Source of the DNA: Gemmatimonadota bacterium
GTDB taxonomy: Bacteria; Gemmatimonadota; Gemmatimonadetes; Gemmatimonadales; Gemmatimonadaceae
Direction: 5' to 3'
Assembly (NCBI GenBank): GCA_003223455.1
Contig: QHVE01000047.1
Span: forward strand, 1 to 41,171
Length of the DNA: 41,171 bases
The notes below the pieces were generated by a model. That model did not search any database and was not told the DNA's origin. It was given only the letters and a program-made list of their open reading frames with translations. The position numbers and the translations under genes are program-made. Position 1 is the stretch's first letter. The number at the start of each line of letters is the position of its first letter. Below are positions 33,693 through 41,171 of the stretch, one piece after another.

Positions 33693-34871
33693 ATGACGCC
33701 GATGCTCCAGGCTCGGGAGAACGCATCGGCTGTACGCTATCAGCCCGACGGTTCCCATTTCCGCGTCGGGGTGATCGGCCTCGGCAACGCGGGCCACACG
33801 CTTCATCTCCCCGCGCTCGCCGGCATGACGTCGGCGACCGTCGTCGGCGCGGTCGACCCGGATGCGTCGCGGCGCGAGCGCGCGGCCGCCGCATGGAAGG
33901 TTCCCGTGTTCGCCGACTTCGATGCGATGCTGCGCGAAGCAAAGCCGAATGTCGTCGTGATCGGGACGCCTCCCGACAGTCACTTCGACTATTGCCTTCG
34001 CAGCTTCGCCGCCGGCGCCCACGTGATCTGCGAGAAGCCGTTCACGTCGAGCATCGACGAGGCGAATCAGGTGATCGAGGCGGCTGCCGCCGCCAATCGT
34101 CGCATCGCGCTCAACCACGAATTCCGCGAGATGCCGATCTTTCGCGCTCTCCGCGACGCCGCGTCGCGAGACGGTCGGAGCGTCGTCTTCGCGCAGGTGT
34201 GGCAGCTGATGGATCTTCCTCCGTGGGCCGAACCAGGCTGGCGAGGGCAGATGCTGCGGCGGACGCTGTACGAGGCGGGAGTCCACCTCGTCGACTTCCT
34301 CATGGCGCTGTTCGGCGAGCGGCCCGTCTCCGTGACGGCGTCGGTGTCGACCTGCGGCGTGCGTGAGAGCGAAAGCGATGCCGTCGCCCTGTGCACGCTC
34401 GAGTTCAGTCGAGGGCGCCTCGCGCAGATCATCCAGAACCGACTCTGCAAAGGCGAGACGCAGTACTTCGAGGTCCGCGCCGAGACGCCGGATGCTTCGC
34501 TCCGCGCGTCGTTCGGGGGGCGCGCCCGTATCAGTGCGGGCCTGCATCGAAGCACCAGGCCGCATCTCCGTGTCGACTACGGCGTCTCGGGGATGGCGTG
34601 GGAGGAAACGGGGAACCAGCGTCGCCCGTTGGGGCGAAACCCGAAGGAGCCCGGCATGATCGCCACGCGCAACGTCTTCGAGCGAACGCTCGACGCCTTT
34701 GCGCGCGGGACGCTTCCGCCCGCGACGGGCGAGGACGGTCGCGATGTGCTGCAGGTGATCGCGGCGGCGTACCATTCCGCTTCGATCGGTCGCCGCGTCG
34801 AGCTGGACAGCGACGAAGTCCGGAGGCTTTCCGGAATGCACATGGGCGCCCTGCGCGATACCACCGTCTGA
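33693..34871 (+). CDS. Gfo/Idh/MocA family oxidoreductase (first)
   Basis: 392 residues from ATG 33693. The Rossmann motif GVIGLGNAGHTLHLPAL (26-42) binds NAD(P). VVVIGTPPDSHFDYCLRSFAAGAHVICEKPFTSS contains the conserved EKP with its Lys. A C-terminal GFO_IDH_MocA domain has LYEAGVHLVDFLMALFG, where the H of EAGVH corresponds to the catalytic-site histidine of sugar dehydrogenases. Such enzymes oxidise or reduce nucleotide sugars (for instance UDP-GlcNAcA 3-dehydrogenases) or free cyclitols; the exact one is not readable. A 170-base gap precedes it and the second copy follows two bases later. Confidence 0.88.
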   Translation: MTPMLQARENASAVRYQPDGSHFRVGVIGLGNAGHTLHLPALAGMTSATVVGAVDPDASRRERAAAAWKVPVFADFDAMLREAKPNVVVIGTPPDSHFDYCLRSFAAGAHVICEKPFTSSIDEANQVIEAAAAANRRIALNHEFREMPIFRALRDAASRDGRSVVFAQVWQLMDLPPWAEPGWRGQMLRRTLYEAGVHLVDFLMALFGERPVSVTASVSTCGVRESESDAVALCTLEFSRGRLAQIIQNRLCKGETQYFEVRAETPDASLRASFGGRARISAGLHRSTRPHLRVDYGVSGMAWEETGNQRRPLGRNPKEPGMIATRNVFERTLDAFARGTLPPATGEDGRDVLQVIAAAYHSASIGRRVELDSDEVRRLSGMHMGALRDTTV

Positions 34872-34872
34872 G

Positions 34873-35889
34873 GTGAGCTCCGCGCCGTCCTCGCTGCGTG
34901 CCGGGGTAATCGGTGCCGGGCTGATGGGCCGGTGGCACGCCCATGCCATTCGTCACGTCGGAAGTCGTGTCGTCGCCGTGATCGACTCGGACCTCGCGCG
35001 CGCACGCGCGCTGGCGGCGCGATTACCGGGGAACACGGCGAGCGAATCGTCGCTGCAGCGATCGCTCGACGAGCATCGGATCGAGGTGTTGCACGTCTGT
35101 ACGCCCGTCGAGTCGCACGACGGAATCGCGCGCGTGGCGATCGGGGTAGGAATACCGTTGCTCATCGAGAAGCCGCTCGCGCTGGACGCGGCGACGACGC
35201 GCGAACTCCACGCTCTCGCCGAGTCGCGCGACGTACTGCTCTGTCCCGTGCATCAATTTCTTTTCCAACCGGGCATCCTCGCCGCCGGGCGTGCGATGTC
35301 CAGGCTCGGCGCGATTCGGCAGCTCGACATCGTCGCCTGCTCGGCCGGTGCGGACGGTGCCTCGGATGCGCGACGTGAGGCGATCGCCCTCGACATCCTT
35401 CCGCACGGCCTCGCGCTGGCGCGACGGCTGCTCGGCGTTTCTCTCGACAGCGCGGCGTGGCGCGTCGGGGAAGGGGGCCCGGGAGAAATCCGCACCATGG
35501 CCGACATCGCCGGCACGTCGGTCATGCTCGCGGTCTCCATGCGCGCCCGGCCGACCGAAAATTCCCTCACCGTACGCTGCGACGCGGGGACGGTGCACGC
35601 CAATCTGTTCCACGGCTACGCCACGATCGAGCGCGGCGCACCCTCGCGGTTGGACAAGGTCGGGCGCCCCTTCGTCGGCGCAGCTCAGGCCCTCGGAGCG
35701 GCCGCGGGCAACCTCGCCGGACGGGCCGTACGTGGTGAGCCGGCGTATCCCGGGTTGCGTGAGCTGGTTCGCCGCTTCCACGCCGCGTGCGCGGGGCGGG
35801 GTCCGTCGCCCATCAGCGTCGAGGAATCGCTCGATGTCTCGCGTGCGCGCGACGCCATCAGCGCGGCACGCATGCACGGCAGGCCCTGA
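34873..35889 (+). CDS. Gfo/Idh/MocA family oxidoreductase (second)
   Basis: 338 residues from GTG 34873, one base after the previous stop. AGVIGAGLMGRWHAHAIR (9-26) is the Rossmann motif, and LHVCTPVESHDG and LLIEKPLALDA give the EKP lysine. The C-terminal domain is shorter and ends with a YPGLRELVRRFH helix. ALDILPHGLALARRLLG corresponds to the DIxPH active-site helix of the family. It is diverged from its neighbour, so the pair probably works on different substrates or as two steps. The stop TGA lies inside the loop of the downstream terminator. Confidence 0.85.
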   Translation: MSSAPSSLRAGVIGAGLMGRWHAHAIRHVGSRVVAVIDSDLARARALAARLPGNTASESSLQRSLDEHRIEVLHVCTPVESHDGIARVAIGVGIPLLIEKPLALDAATTRELHALAESRDVLLCPVHQFLFQPGILAAGRAMSRLGAIRQLDIVACSAGADGASDARREAIALDILPHGLALARRLLGVSLDSAAWRVGEGGPGEIRTMADIAGTSVMLAVSMRARPTENSLTVRCDAGTVHANLFHGYATIERGAPSRLDKVGRPFVGAAQALGAAAGNLAGRAVRGEPAYPGLRELVRRFHAACAGRGPSPISVEESLDVSRARDAISAARMHGRP

Positions 35890-35900
35890 GGAGGCCTGCC
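35878..35900. terminator. Bidirectional terminator stem GGCAGGCC/GGCCTGCC
   Basis: 8-bp perfect stem with seven-base loop that overlaps the stop codon of the + strand gene. It lies between convergent stops 35889 (+) and 35911 (-). There is no U-run, so the call is tentative. Confidence 0.55.
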
Positions 35901-35910
35901 TCCGGGCGCT

Positions 35911-36813
35911 CTAGTGTGCGCCCTTCCGGAAGATCATCACCGGTAGCGTCTTCGCCATGATGCGCATGTCCTCGACGACCGACCGGCGCTCGATGTACGC
36001 CAGGTCGTACTCGACCTTGCGACGCACGTCGTCGATCGAGGTATCGTAGTTCTGGTTGATCTGGGCCCACCCGGTGATGCCGGGCTTGGCGCGCTGACGA
36101 AGCTGATAGCTGTCGATCTCTTTCCGGAGCTGCATGAAGATGCTCGGCCGTTCTGGGCGCGGACCGACGATGTTCATGTCGCCCTTCAGCACGTTGACCA
36201 GCTGAGGCAGCTCGTCGAGACGCGCACCTCGCAGGATTCCCCCGATGGGCGTCACGCGCGTGTCGTTCTTCGTCGCCCACACCGCGCCCTCGGTCTCGGC
36301 GTTCACCGTCATCGTGCGGAACTTGTACATCGTGAACGCCCGGCCGCCGACGTCCACGGCTCGACGATCACCGCCGCGGCGTCCCATGGCGCGACGATCG
36401 CCGCGCGGGTTGTTGCCTCGACGCTCCGTCACCGGCGTGCTCGTCGCTTGCGCGTCGCTCCGTGCCCGCATTTCCCCGATGCGTCTCGTCGTTCTCCGCT
36501 CACCTTTCCCGCGACGATCACCACCGGAGCGGCGTCGATCCACACCAACGCGCGTCTGCCGATACACGATCGGCCCACGCGACGTGAGCTTCACCGCGAT
36601 CGCGATGATCAGAATCAACGGGGACAGCACCACGAGCCCGATGAAGGCGATCGTGAAGTTGACGGCGCGATTCAGCCTTTCGGAGACGAGTAGCTCGCGT
36701 ATCCGGGACGCACGCGTCTGCTCGACCGATGCGGACGGCGTCTCCGCGATCGGGGTCTCGAAGACCGGAAAGGTCCCCGTGACGAGCGTGCTTGTTTCAG
36801 CGCCGGCCGACAT
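35911..36813 (-). CDS. Polyprenyl-phosphate sugar-1-phosphate transferase (short WcaJ/PglC type) with Arg/Gly-rich insertion
   Basis: 300 residues. An N-terminal disordered part is followed by a single reentrant or membrane helix (NFTIAFIGLVVLSPLILIIAIAVKL, about 52-76). RGPIVYRQTRVG, MYKFRTM (162-168), ARLDELPQLVNVLKGDMN and VGPRPERP follow, the standard bacterial sugar-transferase motifs. It attaches the first sugar-phosphate to undecaprenyl phosphate and so starts repeat-unit synthesis. Residues 91-157, between the QTRVG and KFRTM blocks, are an unusual Arg/Gly/Asp-rich insert (RRRSGGDRRGKGERR, then RGDRRAMGRRGGDRRAVD). In most relatives these blocks lie about ten residues apart. The coding start overlaps the stop of the upstream export gene by 17 bases. 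Confidence 0.9.
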   Translation of the reverse strand: MSAGAETSTLVTGTFPVFETPIAETPSASVEQTRASRIRELLVSERLNRAVNFTIAFIGLVVLSPLILIIAIAVKLTSRGPIVYRQTRVGVDRRRSGGDRRGKGERRTTRRIGEMRARSDAQATSTPVTERRGNNPRGDRRAMGRRGGDRRAVDVGGRAFTMYKFRTMTVNAETEGAVWATKNDTRVTPIGGILRGARLDELPQLVNVLKGDMNIVGPRPERPSIFMQLRKEIDSYQLRQRAKPGITGWAQINQNYDTSIDDVRRKVEYDLAYIERRSVVEDMRIMAKTLPVMIFRKGAH

Positions 36814-37579
36814 ACGTGAGTGCCCAGATTAGTGAAGTCGCGACTCCGACGACCGAAGCAATCTTTGCCCAGTTTCCGCCGGTTTTCTCCCCGACCTCTA
36901 TCGAGTCACCGTCACGCAGCGACAGCTGATCGAGTGTGAGGCCCTCGTTCATTGCCGTGCGTGTATTGCGAGAATCGTACAACTCCGCTGTATTCCGCCG
37001 GATGACGGACCTGCCAAGGTCGGCGTTGTTGGCCGGCCCCCCAGCGCGCATGAGCGCGTCGCTAACCGGGATGTCGGGCGGCATATAGTAGAACCCGGGC
37101 CTTCCGACGGGTCCGAGGATCGAGAGACGCACCAGTGGTGTCGCGCGGACCCGGACGTCCTTGATGTACCTGCCGAGCTCCTTGGTCATGTGCGGCTGCA
37201 GCTCGGATCTCAGCACCCCCGCCAGGGGGATTTCGCCGATGTCCTTCAGCAGCAGCTTGGAGCCGGCGATCACCGAGACCGTATCGTCTTGGGTAACGTT
37301 GCCCTCGAGGACCAGCCGGATTCGATCGCCCGCCCGAAAGTCGCCTTCCTTCAGCCGCGCACGCAGCGCGCTCGCCCTGTTACGATCCTTATCGGTTCCC
37401 CGGGCCAGTCGGTCGGCCAGCGCCGCCAGGTCCGCCCGCGTTGCCATCGGCTGCATCGCCTCGTACCCCTGCGCGCCCGCGATGAGCCGAGGCGTCAGCA
37501 GCATGAGGGCGACGAGAACCGTGCGAGCCAGACCAGCCCGCGATTCCCGGTGTCGGTTGTTCGACGATGATGAGTGCAT
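36797..37579 (-). CDS. Wza-like polysaccharide export protein (Poly_export + SLBB)
   Basis: 260 residues from ATG 37579, chosen because a GGGAG site lies six bases upstream. ATG 37603 is an alternative eight codons earlier. A signal peptide (LARTVLVALMLLTPRLIAGAQG) has an AGA cleavage site but no lipobox Cys, unlike Wza. The Poly_export domain starts around 82 with FRAGDRIRLVLEG and DDTVSVIAGSKLLLKDIGEIPL. An SLBB domain (VRLSILGPVGRPGFYYMP) follows at about 149. A C-terminal hydrophobic helix (ASVVGVATSLIWALTYV) closes it, reminiscent of the Wza membrane-spanning helix. It should form or gate the outer-membrane exit for the polymer. It is co-transcribed with the initiating transferase. Confidence 0.88.
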   Translation of the reverse strand: MHSSSSNNRHRESRAGLARTVLVALMLLTPRLIAGAQGYEAMQPMATRADLAALADRLARGTDKDRNRASALRARLKEGDFRAGDRIRLVLEGNVTQDDTVSVIAGSKLLLKDIGEIPLAGVLRSELQPHMTKELGRYIKDVRVRATPLVRLSILGPVGRPGFYYMPPDIPVSDALMRAGGPANNADLGRSVIRRNTAELYDSRNTRTAMNEGLTLDQLSLRDGDSIEVGEKTGGNWAKIASVVGVATSLIWALTYVGRR

Positions 37580-38007
37580 GCCGGCTCCCAATGCAGTCGG
37601 CATGCTCAACCGGCGCGAGGCGGAGATTTCTTCCAAGTCGTTACTCGGCAAGCGATTAGAAGGTGGCGACGAATTTTTGACGCGAGATTGGCGCTCGGAA
37701 ATGTAGCGATCCGCCCACACGTGGGTGCCTAGCGACCACAGCGTGTACCGAGTGCGCCGCTTCAAGGCAATTCTCGGTCCTGTCGCGCATCTTCCGCGCT
37801 CCTGTTGTGAGCCCGCCGCAATCCGCGGTGGGATCGTCACGGTCGCTGAGGTATATCTGTAACGGCTCCAACAGGTTAGCTTTTCGGAATCCGCCGCATG
37901 CAACATGCAACGCGGCCACCCAGACGGCGATGACGCCGCTCCTTTTGGTCGCGTTCGCCGCTACGATCCTCGTGACGGCGCGTGAGATCTCCCGTGCCGA
38001 GGGTGCA
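37580..38007. other. Divergent intergenic region between the export operon and the regulator gene
   Basis: About 430 bases that hold the start regions of the export protein (-) and the response regulator (+). No tRNA or small RNA was recognised. A direct repeat ATGCAAC-ATGCAAC lies at about 37899-37912. In-frame extensions of both genes into this stretch look non-coding. Promoters must lie here, but none can be located confidently. Confidence 0.5.
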
Positions 38008-38946
38008 ATGCCGACGATGGACTCCACTCCACCTCTCGTCCTGATCGCCAGCGACCAGGAGTGGTCGGGCCGTTCGCTCGAGACCATCATCGGCCCGCGT
38101 GGCTATGGAGTCGTCCGCGCTCATACCGGCCATCAGGTGCTGGAGACGGTGCGAACGACTCACGTCGACCTGTTGATCCTCGACACCCGCCTTCCCGACG
38201 TCGACGGCATCCAGCTCTGCCGAAAGCTCCTCGAGCTGCGGATCGTGCCGGCGACTACACCGATCATCCTGACGACGTCGGTGCAGGCAACACGCGCCAG
38301 CAGCATCGCCGCGTTCGCTGCCGGTGCGTGGGACTACTGTCCCCACCCGGTCGACAGCGACCTCCTGCTGTCGAAGATGGACAACTTCGTGCGCGCGAAG
38401 CGGGCTGCCGACCACGCACAGGAGCAGAGCCTGCTCGATGAGTCGACCGGCCTCTACAACTTTCGCGGCATGGCTCGTCGGGCCCGGGAAACGGGGGCCG
38501 AAGCGCTCCGGGTTCGCGGCGCAATGGCGTGCGTCGCCCTCGCCCCCGTAATGGACGACGCGATGGAAACGGGTGAGTCGGTCGAGACGGTGGCCAAGGG
38601 TGTTGGCGAGCACCTGGGGATGGCGCTCGCGCGCACGGCCAGGGCGTCCGACGTCGTCGGCCACCTGGGGCGCGGGGAATTCGCCGTGATCGCGCCGGCC
38701 ACGAGCCCCGAGGGCGCGGAGCGGCTCATGGAACGGCTGCAGCGTGCGCTCGAGAGCACGATAGTTCCCGTCGGGAACAGCCCTCGCTCGTTCAGGGTGC
38801 GCGGCAGCTTCTTCGCCGTCCCCGACTACTCGGAGTCCTCGATCCACGTGCTGGAGATGCTCGAGCGCGCATCGTCGTCGCTGCACACGCAGCATGGGCT
38901 CGCCGATCTCCCGGCGCCGGAGTACGCACAGGCGCCGCGGTTCTGA
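38008..38946 (+). CDS. Response regulator with degenerate GGDEF domain
   Basis: 312 residues from ATG 38008, preceded by GAGGG at good spacing. ATG 37930 would add a hydrophobic lead of 26 residues and is less likely. The receiver domain (10-130) has VLIASDQE, phospho-acceptor Asp59 in LILDTRLPDVDG and ILTTS, but the usual Lys-Pro at the end is His-Pro (YCPHPVD). The output domain (about 140-310) resembles GGDEF: DESTGLYNFRGM is present, but the active-site loop reads GRGEF in place of GG[D/E]EF. It probably does not make c-di-GMP and may act as a phospho-switch or c-di-GMP/GTP sensor. It sits between the export operon and the autokinase gene. Confidence 0.85.
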   Translation: MPTMDSTPPLVLIASDQEWSGRSLETIIGPRGYGVVRAHTGHQVLETVRTTHVDLLILDTRLPDVDGIQLCRKLLELRIVPATTPIILTTSVQATRASSIAAFAAGAWDYCPHPVDSDLLLSKMDNFVRAKRAADHAQEQSLLDESTGLYNFRGMARRARETGAEALRVRGAMACVALAPVMDDAMETGESVETVAKGVGEHLGMALARTARASDVVGHLGRGEFAVIAPATSPEGAERLMERLQRALESTIVPVGNSPRSFRVRGSFFAVPDYSESSIHVLEMLERASSSLHTQHGLADLPAPEYAQAPRF

Positions 38947-38970
38947 GTCGTCGAGCCGGTCTGAAAACGA

Positions 38971-39005
38971 AAGCGGGGGCGACGGAGAATCCGTCGCCCC
39001 CGCTT
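38971..39005. terminator. Bidirectional terminator, 16-bp stem and GAA loop
   Basis: AAGCGGGGGCGACGGA pairs perfectly with TCCGTCGCCCCCGCTT around a three-base loop. It lies between the convergent stops at 38946 (+) and 39026 (-), with A-rich flanks on the left side (GAAAACGA). Confidence 0.88.
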
Positions 39006-39025
39006 CGCATCCGTCCAGCCGTTCG

Positions 39026-41171
39026 TCAGACGGTCGCGACGGCGCGTTCCTCCGGCAGTGCGCGATAGGCCGTGTCGTAGCCGTAGTACTTGTAGTCGCC
39101 CATCGCCTTCACGTCGTTGAGCACGACACCCACCGTTCGCAGCGGCAGTCGACGGAGCAACGCGAGCTTCGTCTTCGCCATGCGCATGTCCGTCTTGGAG
39201 TGCCGCAGGATCATCAGCGTGTTCTCGCCGGCCGAGAGCGGCGGACCGTCCACGATGATGACCGAGAATTCGCCGACCAGCTCACTGAGCAGCCGGGGAA
39301 GCGCGGGGCTCGCGATCAGCTCGGGATTGGTCGTGCGGCGGCCGCCGCAGGGGAGCAGGCTCAATCGCTCCTGCGTCGTCGGATGCATCACCTCGGCGCG
39401 AGTGACCTCGCCGGAGAGCACCTCGATCAAGCCCGGGCGCCGCTGTGCGCCGAACACGTCGTGCAGCGAGCCACGTCGCGTGTCGGCATCGATGAGCAGC
39501 GTACGATAGCCGGCCTCCGCGAACGCGAGTGCCAGATTCGAGGCGACCAGCGACTTGCCATCTCCCTGCTCGGGGCTCGTCACGCCGCAGACGAGCGGCT
39601 GATTGGCGCTGTAGGCGTACTGGAGGCGGAGCCGGATACCGCGGAACGACTCGATCACCTCCGCGGCGTCCTCCGGCTTCGCGCGCCTCGGTGGCTGCGC
39701 GATCTGCGGCACGGTCCCCAGCACGGCCAGCCCCAGATCGGCGTTCACCTGCGCGAGATGCCGGAACTTGTGATCCAGGCGATCGAGCATGACCGACAGT
39801 CCGAGCCCGAGCCCGAGTGCGATGAGGATCGCGGTACCGATGATCTTGAGATCGCGGAACGTCACGACACCGTTTGCCGGCGCCGCACGATCGAGGATCG
39901 TGATGTCGGGCATCGCGCTCGATTCGGCGAGACGCGCATCGGCATACCTTGCCGAGAGGTTCGTGTACATCCCTTCGTACATCGCCTGCTCGCGTCGCAG
40001 CCGCTGCTCTTCGATCGAACGCGTCGGAATGGTGCGGATCTCTTCCGAGGTTGCCGCGAGCTGGGCGTTCAACGAGTTCTCGCGCGACCGCAGCTGTGCG
40101 AGGAAGTTGCGCGCCGCGGCGGGAATCGCGCGCGCGCGGAGGTCGGCGATCTGCTTCTGCAGATCCTTCACTTTGCTGAACTCGTCCGTGTAGACCTTTT
40201 GCGCGTCGCGCAGCTCCCCCTGTCGCTTGGTGAGCTCGTCGAGCAGGATCGACAGATCCTTGGCCCCGGCCTGCGTCAGCAGACCCGGGATTGCGCTGAT
40301 CGCTTCCGGCGCGGCCGGCCCAGCGGTCATCGCACGCGCGAGTGCGTCGGCATACTGCCGCAGGTCACTCGACTCGAGCTTCTTCTCGAAGAACGAACGA
40401 AAGACGGGATCGCGCGTCTCCTGCAGCCCCGGTGTGACGATGGTCGCCTCGGAGGGCATGGTGATCGTGCGGGTGCGGAACCCCTCCAGGCGAAGCTCGG
40501 CGTCCTTCAGCTTGTCGTTCGCATACTGGCGCTGGACTTCGAGCAGTTTGGAGTACTCGGAGACGTTCCGGCGCTTCAGCCAGAGGGCCGTGCTGTCGAA
40601 CTCCGTGAGCCACGTATTGAGCGTCGCCGCCGCTTCCACCGCATCGTTGTCGACGAGCGTCACGTTCATGAAGTTGCTGTTCGGCGCAACGGCCGGCGGA
40701 GGCTTGAGCTTGGCCAGCAACGCCGTCGACGCGTCACGCGGCGTGACGACGTTGAAGTTGTAGGTGCGTCCGGGCTTGAGCATCTGGGGCGTCGGCGCCC
40801 ACCGGAACCCGACGGTTCGCCCGATCGAATCGCCGACCGTGCCGGTGTCGACGACGGTGCCATCGGCCTTGCGGGTAAGCGTGTAGCGCTGCCCTTTCGC
40901 GTCGACTCTCAGGCTGTAGTCGCCGATGATCGGCCGCTCGGACGTCGCGAACCGCATGAACGCCGGGCGATCCTTGGCATCTTCGGGGGTGGCGGCCAGG
41001 CCGCGCTTGGCGACGACCGAGTCGGTGATCGCGAAGCTCTGGAACAGCTCCGCCCATGAACTCTGGGGGAGCAGTTCTTCCGCGCGAATAGGCCCCGTCG
41101 GCTGCGGACCGTTCGTCGGCTTCGGGGACATGATCCAGACCTTCGCTCTCGCCTCGTACGACGGCTCGACG
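39026..41171 (-). CDS. Wzc-like polysaccharide co-polymerase / bacterial tyrosine autokinase, 5' truncated by window edge
   Basis: The frame stays open past ATG 41131 to the window edge with the Wzz-like lead YEARAKVWIM, so about 715 residues are seen and the true start lies outside. A periplasmic Wzz domain with long coiled coils (about 40000-40640) leads to a second transmembrane helix (IIGTAILIALGLGLGLSVML). The cytosolic BY-kinase follows: ESFRGIR (the E-x2-R-x2-R motif), Walker A SPEQGDGKS, Walker A' LLIDADTRRG and Walker B VIIVDGPP. The tail is tyrosine-rich (YKYYGYDTAY), as expected for autophosphorylation. It controls chain length and works with the Wza-like protein and Wzy-like polymerase. 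It is transcribed from right to left and ends at the strong hairpin. Confidence 0.92.
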   Translation of the reverse strand, partial: VEPSYEARAKVWIMSPKPTNGPQPTGPIRAEELLPQSSWAELFQSFAITDSVVAKRGLAATPEDAKDRPAFMRFATSERPIIGDYSLRVDAKGQRYTLTRKADGTVVDTGTVGDSIGRTVGFRWAPTPQMLKPGRTYNFNVVTPRDASTALLAKLKPPPAVAPNSNFMNVTLVDNDAVEAAATLNTWLTEFDSTALWLKRRNVSEYSKLLEVQRQYANDKLKDAELRLEGFRTRTITMPSEATIVTPGLQETRDPVFRSFFEKKLESSDLRQYADALARAMTAGPAAPEAISAIPGLLTQAGAKDLSILLDELTKRQGELRDAQKVYTDEFSKVKDLQKQIADLRARAIPAAARNFLAQLRSRENSLNAQLAATSEEIRTIPTRSIEEQRLRREQAMYEGMYTNLSARYADARLAESSAMPDITILDRAAPANGVVTFRDLKIIGTAILIALGLGLGLSVMLDRLDHKFRHLAQVNADLGLAVLGTVPQIAQPPRRAKPEDAAEVIESFRGIRLRLQYAYSANQPLVCGVTSPEQGDGKSLVASNLALAFAEAGYRTLLIDADTRRGSLHDVFGAQRRPGLIEVLSGEVTRAEVMHPTTQERLSLLPCGGRRTTNPELIASPALPRLLSELVGEFSVIIVDGPPLSAGENTLMILRHSKTDMRMAKTKLALLRRLPLRTVGVVLNDVKAMGDYKYYGYDTAYRALPEERAVATV

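Noticed and set aside
37604-37906. A longer start for the export protein on the - strand
   Set aside because: It would place about 110 non-conserved residues before the signal peptide; ATG 37579 has a GGGAG site and yields a normal signal peptide.
37807-38007. A 67-residue N-terminal extension of the response regulator
   Set aside because: The extension shows no conserved residues and ATG 38008 has a good GAGGG site just before the receiver domain.
38894-41059. A 721-codon open frame on the + strand opposite the Wzc-like gene
   Set aside because: Low-complexity Arg/Glu/Leu translation and no motif; the opposite strand has the complete BY-kinase signature.

Overview
The window is about 41 kb of very GC-rich, gene-dense DNA from a Gram-negative bacterium. 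Lipobox and outer-membrane export genes support this. Codon bias and gene content fit Gemmatimonadota best, but that assignment rests on family resemblance only. Almost all of it is a surface or exopolysaccharide locus. No rRNA, tRNA, CRISPR array, IS element or integrase was seen.

Left edge (1-3560, + strand): the 3' end of a translationally coupled operon with an asparagine-synthase-like C-terminal domain, an HPr-kinase-like P-loop protein, an ABC ATPase and an ABC-2 permease. This combination matches the end of a lasso-peptide-type biosynthetic cluster whose precursor and B genes would lie upstream. The permease is broken by a small deletion and frameshift.

3561-7374: a regulatory stretch holding a clear cyclic-di-GMP-I (GEMM-I) riboswitch, then a large lipoprotein with about six bacterial Ig-like (Big_2) domains and a right-handed beta-helix. 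A 42-bp perfect palindrome serves as terminator.

7393-25045 (- strand): twelve tightly packed polysaccharide genes. They are three GT4 transferases, a GT2, two AsnB-type amidotransferases, a nucleotidyltransferase-fold protein, a Wzy/ligase-like membrane protein, a 4-epimerase, a polysaccharide deacetylase, a heparinase/alginate-lyase-like protein and an AlgD-type GDP-mannose dehydrogenase. Most junctions are ATGA or TAATG overlaps.

25459-35889 (+ strand): three related GT2-membrane modules (one free, two fused in one gene), two GT4s, a second deacetylase, another GT2, a frameshifted Trm112-like/methyltransferase gene and two Gfo/Idh/MocA dehydrogenases.

35911-41171: the assembly and export set. 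It has an initiating sugar-phosphate transferase with an unusual Arg/Gly-rich insertion, a Wza-like export protein, a response regulator with a degenerate GGDEF domain, and a Wzc-like tyrosine autokinase that runs off the right edge.

Together the genes predict a Wzy-type acidic polysaccharide. GDP-mannuronate would come from the AlgD homologue, uronic acids may be amidated by the AsnB homologues, and deacetylases and a lyase-like protein would remodel the chain. No Wzx flippase is visible. A c-di-GMP riboswitch, a GGDEF-like regulator and a CRP-like operator suggest second-messenger control. Three lesions or fusions (about 3380, 27270 and 32843) are either real decay or assembly errors.
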